From Oscillatoria sp. (lineage in GTDB: Bacteria > Cyanobacteriota > Cyanobacteriia > Cyanobacteriales > Laspinemataceae): a stretch of DNA of 59,986 bases. Positions 53,454 through 59,986 of the stretch are shown here, one piece after another. How positions within the stretch are numbered: the first letter of the stretch is position 1; the number at the start of each line of letters is the position of its first letter. Below the pieces are notes generated by a model. The model did not search any database, was not told the origin of the DNA, and was given only the letters and a program-made list of their open reading frames with translations. The translations under genes and the position numbers were made by a program. The DNA lies in NCBI GenBank assembly GCA_011390515.1, contig JAABSJ010000007.1:1-59986 (forward strand). Reading direction: 5' to 3'.

Positions 53454-54962
53454 ATGTTAACCACACTTCAATCCGAGTATAGAGAACAAGCGGAGGTACA
53501 GGAACTCCAGCAACAACTCTGCGCTAGTGAAATCCGGTTTCGGAATGTCATCGATAAATTGGCCGATGGCATTATCATCGTTGATGGCAAGGGACTGGTC
53601 CGTTTTATTAACCGCGCTGCGGAATGTTTACTTTCATGTCCAGCGGATGCTCTGCTGGGGAAAGAAGTGTTTGGCACTCGGGTTTTTGAAATCCAGGGGG
53701 GTCAAATCGGGACGGAAATTATTCAGCGGGTGGGAGATAGCGATCGCATTAGCACAAGAGTGGTACAAACGCAAGTGGAAATTTTGCGGAAAGGAGAAGA
53801 CGACGCGATCGCTGAGATGCGAATTGTGGAAACCGAATGGGAAGGGGAAAAAGCTCTCATGGCGTCCCTGCGCGATATTACCTCCCGGGTGCGAGCACTG
53901 GAAGCCTTGCAAAAATCTGAGGCGCAGCTTCGGGAACAAACCCACCAACTTGAGAGGACCCTCCAACAACTCAAGCAGACTCAATCGCAACTGATTCAAA
54001 CGGAAAAAATGTCGAGTTTGGGTCAAATGGTAGCTGGAGTTGCTCATGAAATTAACAATCCGGTTAACTTTATCTACGGAAATATCGATCACGCCAGTTG
54101 CTATATCCAAGATTTAATGGGGTTGATGGCACTTTATGAACAAAAATACCCCAATCCGGCAGAAGAGATTACGGAGTACCAAAAGGAAATTGATCTAGAA
54201 TTTTTGAGTCAAGACTTACCCAAACTGCTCTCTTCGATGAAGTTGGGAACCGATCGCATCCGCGAGATTGTGATGAGCTTGCGGAATTTCTCGCGCTTGG
54301 ATGAGGCGCAAATGAAGCGAGTGAATATTCATGAAGGGATTGATAGTACCCTGCTGATTCTGCAAAATCGTCTAAAAGCGCGATCGGCATTTCCCGGAAT
54401 TGAATTGGTTAAAGAGTATGGCGACTTCGAGCAGATTGAATGCTATGCCGGACAACTCAACCAAGTGTTCATGAATATTATCAGCAATTCCATTGATGCG
54501 ATTGAAGAAAGCTCTAAGTTTTTAGTGCTGCATTCTGAGTTGTCCGCCTCTACCGGGGAAGGATCCGGGTCCATCCCTAAAATATCGCCCCAAATTAAAA
54601 TAGCAACGGAATTGGTTGAAAAGATGTCGGCGAATGGCGATCTCGATGAAACCCGTCTGCTGATTAAAATTTCCGATAACGGTCCGGGGATGAGCGAGGA
54701 AGTGCGGCAACGATTGTTTGATCCGTTCTTTACGACCAAACCTGTGGGCAAAGGGACTGGGTTAGGTTTGTCCATTTCCTATCACATCGTGGTGGAAAAA
54801 CATGGCGGCCAATTGCAATGTCTCTCGACCCCAGACGAAGGCACGGAATTTATCATTGAAATTCCGATTCAACAGCAAAAACGTAAGTCTTCTGAAACTC
54901 CGATCAATCGCTCGGATTTACGACCCCAAACTCGATTTCAATCTCATCTCAAGGCTTGCTAA
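53454..54962 (+). CDS. Sensor histidine kinase (PAS-HisKA-HATPase)
   Basis: 502 residues. PAS domain at about 25-145 (RNVIDKLADGIIIVDGKGLV, FINRAAECLLSC), then coiled coil (about 150-185). Phospho-acceptor H198 lies in VAGVAHEINNPVNFIYGN. The HATPase domain (about 300-480) has LNQVFMNIISNSIDAIEE, ISDNGPGMS, FDPFFTTKPVG and GKGTGLGLSISYH. An extra loop of about 45 residues (390-435, SASTGEGSGSIPK) lies between the N and G1 boxes. From the coiled coil onward it is clearly a paralogue of the 48439-50784 kinase. No TM helix and no adjacent response regulator. Confidence 0.92.
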   Translation: MLTTLQSEYREQAEVQELQQQLCASEIRFRNVIDKLADGIIIVDGKGLVRFINRAAECLLSCPADALLGKEVFGTRVFEIQGGQIGTEIIQRVGDSDRISTRVVQTQVEILRKGEDDAIAEMRIVETEWEGEKALMASLRDITSRVRALEALQKSEAQLREQTHQLERTLQQLKQTQSQLIQTEKMSSLGQMVAGVAHEINNPVNFIYGNIDHASCYIQDLMGLMALYEQKYPNPAEEITEYQKEIDLEFLSQDLPKLLSSMKLGTDRIREIVMSLRNFSRLDEAQMKRVNIHEGIDSTLLILQNRLKARSAFPGIELVKEYGDFEQIECYAGQLNQVFMNIISNSIDAIEESSKFLVLHSELSASTGEGSGSIPKISPQIKIATELVEKMSANGDLDETRLLIKISDNGPGMSEEVRQRLFDPFFTTKPVGKGTGLGLSISYHIVVEKHGGQLQCLSTPDEGTEFIIEIPIQQQKRKSSETPINRSDLRPQTRFQSHLKAC

Positions 54963-55475
54963 ATTCCCTTCCGTTCCGACGACCAACTTAGGGTAGAACT
55001 TATTGTTTCCTAGAATGCGGTCTCATGAATCGGTGGCGTCCCTATCGGCGGATCTACCTTACGGGCCTTCAATCGGCTTGATTTTAAGATCGGTTTATTG
55101 TCTTAGGTTGGGCTATCTTTTCAATCTCTAAATTAGCGAAATCCTGAGCCAGTCCTATTTCTGCCTAAGCAGAAACGGTGACGGGTAAAATTTGCGTTTC
55201 CTGGATTAATTTTCTAGGTTCGGAATGGGGGCATATTGGCGACCCTCATCAAGTTGAGGGGGAGAGTTATCAAAGATTGAAACTCTCGGGGAATTTACCT
55301 AGAAATACTATAACAGATTTTTCAAAAAAATACCAGATCCGTAAAAAAACTGAAGGAGATTAAACCCTGGGATCGGCTAACAACATGGGGAATGAAGAAA
55401 GCCCGGTATTCAAGTGGCGATCGCCCCCGAGTCGGTTGAGTTCATCTGATCGGCTCAGGGGCGATCGCAGACTCA
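54963..55475. other. Intergenic region after the second kinase
   Basis: About 510 bp between convergent genes. The 61-codon ORF at 55178-55363 has no recognisable domain. No clear terminator or repeat family was seen. Confidence 0.5.
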
Positions 55476-55721
55476 TTAATGGGCCTTATTTAATCGCTTA
55501 GAAATCCAACTGGTCAATCCGCTCAACAGCGCACCAGCCATTAAAATGCCAATGGCTGGATTAAACACAGGTTGCCAGAGTTGATGCCAGAGATCTAGGC
55601 CGAGATTGACGCCAGTGGAGCGTCCCACTACGGCGATCGCAAACCAAACAAAACTTAACAATACGAAAAATACATCGGCAACTAAAAACAGGTTCAGCCA
55701 ATTTAAAAGTTTTTCTTTCAT
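55476..55721 (-). CDS. Small two-helix membrane protein
   Basis: 81 residues with hydrophobic segments at about 8-32 (NLFLVADVFFVLLSFVWFAI) and 52-72 (NPAIGILMAGALLSGLTSWI), and a basic C-terminus SKRLNKAH. It resembles short conserved cyanobacterial membrane proteins without known function. A weak ribosome site precedes the ATG at 55721. Confidence 0.6.
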   Translation of the reverse strand: MKEKLLNWLNLFLVADVFFVLLSFVWFAIAVVGRSTGVNLGLDLWHQLWQPVFNPAIGILMAGALLSGLTSWISKRLNKAH

Positions 55722-55854
55722 GGGCGCTTGCTAGTCCTAATCCTTTAAAACCATTAATCTGATTACGGCGATCGCAGTTCGGTGAATGGTAAGATACCAC
55801 GGCTAGGGTATCACAACTGGGAAAAGTCCGGGGAATCCGGAGGGACTCCCTCCC

Positions 55855-56175
55855 TTAGATGCGTCTGAGTAACGGAATCACCCTCGGAGAATGAACAATC
55901 CCCCAGATATTGATGCTCAGGCACAAACTGGCGAGGGCAAGCAAGATATAGGTAGGAGCCATGACCACGCCAACCAGGAACCAGCTAACAACGTGCAAGA
56001 TCATGACGGTGGCATAAAAACTGGCGATCGCCGCCATCACCCGAATCTGTAGTTTCTGGGTTCCGAGTCCCATAAAAATCAGAGTTTGGAAGGTGGCCAG
56101 TAAGTTGGCCGGAACCAAAAACGCGCAAATCGCAATACAGTGGGTTCGAGAAAATTCGCAAATCAGATCAAACAT
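55855..56175 (-). CDS. Three- to four-helix membrane protein, unknown
   Basis: 106 residues with hydrophobic segments at about 10-35, 42-72 and 73-95 (FYATVMILHVVSWFLVGVVM, PTYILLALASLCLSINIWGI). No family recognised. It is divergent from the 36-aa membrane microprotein and upstream of the 81-aa one on the same strand. Confidence 0.6.
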   Translation of the reverse strand: MFDLICEFSRTHCIAICAFLVPANLLATFQTLIFMGLGTQKLQIRVMAAIASFYATVMILHVVSWFLVGVVMAPTYILLALASLCLSINIWGIVHSPRVIPLLRRI

Positions 56176-56242
56176 TATAAACTTATGAAAATTTTTTGTG
56201 CTAAGTGTAACTAAAAAATTGGCCTGGGTTTACTCTAGCATA

Positions 56243-56272
56243 TTGACTTCGAGATTGGACGAATGATAGATA
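56243..56272 (+). promoter_or_regulatory. Candidate sigma-70 promoter
   Basis: TTGACT (56243-56248) and TAGATA (56267-56272) with an 18-bp spacer, about 70 bp upstream of the microprotein ATG. A fair match to the consensus, not proof. Confidence 0.4.
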
Positions 56273-56343
56273 AAATTTATCAGAAATTGAGGTATGGTAA
56301 AAATAAGAAAGTTGTAAATTCTTGTAAAGGATAGCGCACTATC

Positions 56344-56454
56344 ATGGAAAATGCAGAAGGGATTTTTAATGTAGTGGCCGGACTGCTGGCAGTCGGGATT
56401 TTTGTCGGGGGGATGCTGATGATGTTTACCACAGTCTGGACGACCAAGCGGTAA
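56344..56454 (+). CDS. 36-aa single-span membrane microprotein
   Basis: ATG at 56344, stop at 56452-56454: MENAEGIFNVVAGLLAVGIF then VGGMLMMFTTVWTTKR. A short acidic N-terminus, one TM helix (about 8-29) and a basic end fit the size and shape of the small subunits of photosynthetic and respiratory complexes, but I do not recognise it as any known Psb, Pet, Psa or Ndh peptide. AAGGAT lies about 15 bases before the ATG and a promoter-like element lies further up. It is too short for usual gene-calling cut-offs. Confidence 0.6.
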   Translation: MENAEGIFNVVAGLLAVGIFVGGMLMMFTTVWTTKR

Positions 56455-56673
56455 ATCTCCGAAACCCCCAAAAACCCTCTAGGGAGTAGCGGTGCGATCG
56501 CATCGTGACTCCCCTTCACCCGATTAAAAGTGGCTCATCGGTACCTTAGAGGGCAGAAAATTCCGATGGAGTCGCGCCCAAAACAAAGGAAAAAAATCCC
56601 TAGAGTCGGTGCCACATTCGGGGGCAAAATTGGTTATGATAGGATACAAAACCCCTTAGTGGTTTGTCCCTCA

Positions 56674-57234
56674 ATGCAAAATAGATCCTTCATCAATCAA
56701 CTGATGACAGCGGGAATCCTCTCTGTGGCAATCACACCTTGGATCCAACCCATGGTCAAAGCTCGCGAACCCGTGTCATTATTTTTATTTGATACTCAAT
56801 GTGTCACCAATGGACCCGGGCGATCGCAAGAAGAAACCTTAGATATATCCATCGGGAGAAAAGTCTATCGTTCTTATTTCTTTTTAGGACCCGGAAGTCG
56901 AGAAGTCTCAGTAACTTGTCGGATTGGAGAACAACAGGGTCAATTTGAATCCCTGTTATTAGAATTTGGAATGCGCGATAATGACCGAGGGAGCCCGCCG
57001 AATGCGGTCAATATTTATTTAGATGGAGTGCGGGAGGTATCCCATACCCTGAGTCCCGGAGAGCAAGTCTCTTTATCCCTAAATCTGACCAATGTCAGTC
57101 ATGTTGCCATTGAAACCGTTTGTTCTACTCAAAATCGCTATTGCGATCGGGTCTATTTCTTTGAATCCACTCTCTCACCTCGGCTGAATGTAGCCCCCTC
57201 AGAACCTAATTCTGAGTCTCCCAGTCAAATTTAG
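56674..57234 (+). CDS. Secreted beta-sandwich-like protein, unknown
   Basis: 186 residues from the ATG at 56674 (MQNRSFINQLMTAGILSVAI), which opens a signal peptide cleaved near VKA-RE; the frame is open 48 codons further upstream but that part is basic and unlike a leader. The mature part alternates short strands (REVSVTCRIGEQQGQFESLL, VNIYLDGVREVSHTLSPGEQ, VAIETVCSTQNRYCDRVYFF) like an NPCBM or jelly-roll carbohydrate-binding module. Four cysteines could form two disulfides. The binding partner is unknown. Confidence 0.7.
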   Translation: MQNRSFINQLMTAGILSVAITPWIQPMVKAREPVSLFLFDTQCVTNGPGRSQEETLDISIGRKVYRSYFFLGPGSREVSVTCRIGEQQGQFESLLLEFGMRDNDRGSPPNAVNIYLDGVREVSHTLSPGEQVSLSLNLTNVSHVAIETVCSTQNRYCDRVYFFESTLSPRLNVAPSEPNSESPSQI

Positions 57235-57258
57235 GACAGGGGTTCAATCCCCCCAATC

Positions 57259-57279
57259 GGCGAGGGTTTAACCCTCGCC
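57259..57279. terminator. Hairpin terminator after the secreted protein
   Basis: GGCGAGGGTT pairs with AACCCTCGCC around a single T, followed by TTGTC. It lies 24 bp past the stop codon. Confidence 0.65.
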
Positions 57280-57293
57280 TTGTCAAAAGAAAA

Positions 57294-57353
57294 GTTTGTA
57301 GTAACCCCTTCAGGAGTTGCATTAAGATGACTCCTGAAGGAGTCACTACAAAC
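57294..57353. repeat. Inverted repeat GTTTGTAGTAACCCCTTCAG...
   Basis: Arms GTTTGTAGT-aac-CCCTTCAGGAGT and ACTCCTGAAGG-agt-CACTACAAAC around a 13-nt loop. It is similar in design to the AACGACTTCAGTCGTT family (TAGTAAC...CTTCAG). It sits between convergent genes and could terminate both. Confidence 0.75.
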
Positions 57354-57364
57354 GTTTCTTTTTG

Positions 57365-58309
57365 TTATAACCAAGGACGAGTCACTTGTTCCAATTGCGC
57401 CACTTCATCCGCCGTTAATTGCCATCCCACGGCACCAGCATTTTGTCGCGCCTGTTCCGCATTTTTCGCCCCGGGAATGGGAATGATACCCCCTTGGGCA
57501 ATTAACCAATTCAAAGCAACTTGAGCGGGAGTTTTGTCATAATTTTGACCAAATTGGCGCAACAAGTCTAAAACCGGAGAAATTTTCCGCAATCCCTCCG
57601 GTTTGAACCGAGAATCCCACTGGCGCGGTCCGCTGGGTTGGGGACTTTCGGGGGTATATTTGCCCGTGAGTAATCCTTGTTGGAGGGGACTATAGGCCAA
57701 AATAGTTATTCCTAATTCCCGTGCCGTTTTGATAATTCCCTGGGTTTCCACCTCCCGAGATAATAAAGAATAACGCACCTGATTGACCGCTAAAGGAATG
57801 CCGCGTTTGGATAAAATAGTATGAGCTTCTCGCATTTGAGCAGCGGAATAATTGCTGACGCCAATGGTTTGAATGCGGCCTTTTTCCACTTCATCGGCTA
57901 AAGCATTCATCAAGGTTTCTTGACTCATTAAAAATGTGAAAGGCCAATGAACTTGATAGAGGGTGACTTGGGTTAATTGTAGGCGATCAAGACTAGCGGT
58001 GATCGCTTCAGCAACCGATTCAGCCGTAAATCGCCAAGGTAAAGGACCGTATTTTGTCGCAACTTGAATCGGGGTTTCCGTTTGCTGAATGAATTGACCG
58101 AGAAGCTGTTCAGATTTACCTAATCCATAGACTTCGGCAGTATCAAAAAAGGTAATTCCCGCCTCGACAGCGGCATGAAAGGCTTCCTGAACCTGAGTGG
58201 CCCCGTAATCTTTGCCATAGTTCCAAAATAGGGTATCTCCCCAGGACCAGGCACCAATACCGAGGGTTGGGACCGTTGGTCCGTTGTTTCCTAATTGGAT
58301 GAATTCCAT
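57365..58309 (-). CDS. Aldo/keto reductase
   Basis: 314 residues, a TIM-barrel NAD(P)H-dependent oxidoreductase. The catalytic tetrad is seen: Asp and Tyr in ITFFDTAEVYG, Lys in QVATKYGPLPW, and His in LYQVHWPF. The cofactor region at the C-terminus is GGIIPIPGAKNAEQARQNAG. ILAYSPLQQGLLTGKY and GVSNYSAAQM are typical of the subgroup with plant pyridoxal-reductase-like members. The substrate is unknown. The ATG at 58309 gives MEFIQLGNNGP. Confidence 0.92.
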   Translation of the reverse strand: MEFIQLGNNGPTVPTLGIGAWSWGDTLFWNYGKDYGATQVQEAFHAAVEAGITFFDTAEVYGLGKSEQLLGQFIQQTETPIQVATKYGPLPWRFTAESVAEAITASLDRLQLTQVTLYQVHWPFTFLMSQETLMNALADEVEKGRIQTIGVSNYSAAQMREAHTILSKRGIPLAVNQVRYSLLSREVETQGIIKTARELGITILAYSPLQQGLLTGKYTPESPQPSGPRQWDSRFKPEGLRKISPVLDLLRQFGQNYDKTPAQVALNWLIAQGGIIPIPGAKNAEQARQNAGAVGWQLTADEVAQLEQVTRPWL

Positions 58310-58357
58310 CGTTTTAAAACCCTGAATTTTTGATTGCCATTGTATTGTAATCCAGAA

Positions 58358-59986
58358 TTACCAAGGGCTGCCAATCAGAGTAAACATCGCCCAAAAATAG
58401 GGATGCTTGAAATCGCGGTTTTGATTGTCGTTGATGCCATCGGAACGGAAGGCAAAATTTCTGGATTCAGAGAAGAGGCGATCGCCTTCAAAGCGCACTC
58501 TTCCCTCTAACATGGCAATCTGTGCCTGTCGCAGCGCTTCTGCTTTAATCGGGGCAATTTTTAAATGCTGGTAGAACTCCATCATCAGGGCGAAGGTTGC
58601 TTCATCACTGACATAAGTCAAACTCGCTATGGCAGTTTTTGCCCCAATTCGCACCGCTAATCCCGCAAAACCTAACTCCGCCTCTACGCTACCGATCGCC
58701 GTGCGACAGGCACTTAAAACCAACAAATTCACCGGCGGATTGTTCCATTCTAAATCCCGCATTTGCTCTAGGTTTAAGGGTCCGTCCCAAAGCTGAATAT
58801 AAGAGTCGCTGGGGTCACCGGGATTAAACTGCCCGTGAGTGGCTAGATGGACTAACCGAAAGGGTTGAGATGCCCGCTGAAATTTGAGATTTTCTAAGGT
58901 AAATTCTTCATTTAAAAAGGATTTTCCATTCTCTAAAATCTGGAGAATCGCTTCTAATTCTAAGGCAACCCCGGGCAGGTCAGGTAAGGTTCTAAAGGTT
59001 GAGGCTCCCATTGCTAAAACGGGGAAATTCCGGATGTCTTCATAGCGCGTATCAGTTAAGTTCACACTAGGAATTAAGCCGAGGCGATATTTTTCGACTA
59101 AAAACTGCTCTCCATCATGTAAGGCAGCAATGGGAAGGGCGCGTAATCCCGCATCCATTGAAAAGGCAATGGTGTCAATTTCTTCGGCTGCTAATTCTGA
59201 GGCAAGGGGGGCAATCAGCCATTGATAGAGTTGTCGGGCCGGAGGTAAATAGGTTTGAGTATTTAATAGTCTTTGGTTGGTTATTTGGGCAGACAAATTT
59301 TGGGCTGTAGATGATAAGTTTTGTTGGTTCGCTTCTTCAATGATCCGGTGAATGGGTTGACCTTTCGGCGTGATCAGGAATAAATCGAGGCGATCTTCCC
59401 GGGATAACACATACAGAATTGCCGGATTTGTGCCGGTTTCTTGGGAAATTTGTCGTAATTTTTGGACAATTTCTTCAAATGAAAGTAATTCTCCACCCAA
59501 ATCTTCTTGAAAATAGGTTTCAAATTCAGATTGTCGGAGTCCTTCAATTTGCTCAATGGTTTGGGGGAGATTTGGGGTGTTTTGGCTCAAAAAATTATCT
59601 AGGTTTAATCGGTCTAGGGCGACGCGATCATTGGGTAAAATTCGACTATCCAGTTGGCGACTTTCAAGCTGAATCAGGGGTTGCGCTTCTGGGGGTCTTT
59701 CTAGCTGAGTTTGTAAGTCCGTTTCCGGTAAGGCGAGGGCGGGAGAAGACTCAGGCATCGGGGTTGGAATTGGGGCCGGGGGGCGGATTTCTGAGGGTTC
59801 AACCGCAGCAGAAACCAAGGAAATATTCCCTTGAGTAAAGGAAAAGGGAAAGGACTGCACGGGGACAATGATATTATTTCCAGCAGTCATAATCGCTGCT
59901 AGAGTGCCATTGAGGTCCGCCTCACCGATAATAAATGGCGCTTGGGCGATCGCACTGCCATGACTAATTTTAATCTCCCCTTCCTC
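58358..59986 (-). CDS. CHAT-domain end of a TPS/filamentous-haemagglutinin-type protein, 5' end beyond window
   Basis: The frame is open to the right edge, so the ATG at 59890 is internal. The first residues in view (KISHGSAIAQAPFIIGEADL) align with the HSGGTTTPFIIGDATVNGTA segment of the left-edge protein, marking a paralogue. A Pro/Glu linker follows. The C-terminal 330 residues are a CHAT (caspase-like) protease with His in LVHLATHGQF and Cys in LLVLSACRTAIG, then GFAGLAVRIGAKTAIASL. CHAT proteins cleave other proteins or themselves. The CHAT end on an exported beta-helix protein is a known cyanobacterial arrangement whose role is unclear. Confidence 0.9.
   Translation of the reverse strand, partial: EEGEIKISHGSAIAQAPFIIGEADLNGTLAAIMTAGNNIIVPVQSFPFSFTQGNISLVSAAVEPSEIRPPAPIPTPMPESSPALALPETDLQTQLERPPEAQPLIQLESRQLDSRILPNDRVALDRLNLDNFLSQNTPNLPQTIEQIEGLRQSEFETYFQEDLGGELLSFEEIVQKLRQISQETGTNPAILYVLSREDRLDLFLITPKGQPIHRIIEEANQQNLSSTAQNLSAQITNQRLLNTQTYLPPARQLYQWLIAPLASELAAEEIDTIAFSMDAGLRALPIAALHDGEQFLVEKYRLGLIPSVNLTDTRYEDIRNFPVLAMGASTFRTLPDLPGVALELEAILQILENGKSFLNEEFTLENLKFQRASQPFRLVHLATHGQFNPGDPSDSYIQLWDGPLNLEQMRDLEWNNPPVNLLVLSACRTAIGSVEAELGFAGLAVRIGAKTAIASLTYVSDEATFALMMEFYQHLKIAPIKAEALRQAQIAMLEGRVRFEGDRLFSESRNFAFRSDGINDNQNRDFKHPYFWAMFTLIGSPW

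Noticed and set aside
1-59986. Left and right edges as two halves of one gene on a circular molecule
   Set aside because: The reading frames do not join across the ends, and both pieces contain the same homologous segment (PFIIG...), so they are paralogues.

Overview
The window comes from a cyanobacterium, most likely a filamentous one of the Oscillatoria/Laspinema type. HIP1 octamers (GCGATCGC) are scattered through nearly all genes and intergenic regions. The gene content is also cyanobacterial: DUF1825 protein, TxlA-type thioredoxin, NIL-ferredoxin, ferredoxin-type sulfite reductase, and sensor kinases with the 'EKMSSLGQMVAG' core. Intergenic space is rich in short palindromic and tandem repeats. 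I saw no rRNA, tRNA, CRISPR array or complete transposase gene. Genes are mostly single or in short runs on both strands.

Layout. 1-2.2 kb: the start of a secreted haemagglutination-domain (TPS) protein that runs off the left edge through a 24-bp tandem repeat. 2.2-3.9 kb: non-coding, with a palindromic repeat cluster. 3.9-10.4 kb: cation/proton antiporter, mtnA, a geranylgeranyl-reductase-like oxidoreductase and dxs. 11-16.7 kb: VOC protein, small membrane protein, phosphoribosyltransferase, family-4 uracil-DNA glycosylase, a secreted unknown coupled to pyrF, and tyrS. 17.2-25.7 kb: class A penicillin-binding protein, DUF1825, lepB, membrane protein, NIL-ferredoxin, txlA, murG, NTF2-like protein and GtrA. 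26.9-31.8 kb: sulfite reductase with an unusual C-terminal ribbon-helix-helix-like tail, DUF389 protein, rsmE, and an amphipathic Pro/Ala-rich protein. 32.6-34.2 kb: lipase-like hydrolase and SH3 protein.

34.9-40.0 kb is an AT-richer, HIP1-poor island. It holds a three-gene cassette: a C5 cytosine methyltransferase, a Z1-domain P-loop ATPase and a PD-(D/E)XK (DUF4420-like) nuclease. The last two overlap by 4 bp. This is the best candidate for a defence system. It resembles predicted methylase-Z1 restriction systems but lacks the MutL/MORC-like ATPase and AIPR genes I would expect in larger versions.

40.1-48.2 kb: VOC protein divergent from a DUF92 (phytyl-phosphate-kinase-like) membrane protein, a giant 1869-aa DUF4347/beta-helix/lamin-tail/RTX exoprotein, and a VanX-type dipeptidase. 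48.4-55 kb: two paralogous sensor histidine kinases in divergent orientation, separated by about 2.7 kb that holds an ORF translationally coupled to the first kinase and then apparently decayed sequence. 55-60 kb: small membrane proteins including a 36-aa microprotein, a secreted beta-sandwich-like protein, an aldo/keto reductase, and the CHAT-protease end of a second TPS-type protein entering from the right edge.

Beyond genes, the most structured elements are two miniature inverted-repeat elements with GGGAGCATCTC ends. One is flanked by perfect 8-bp direct repeats, and both sit about 40 bp upstream of a start codon. All assignments come from reading the sequence; none was confirmed by a database search.
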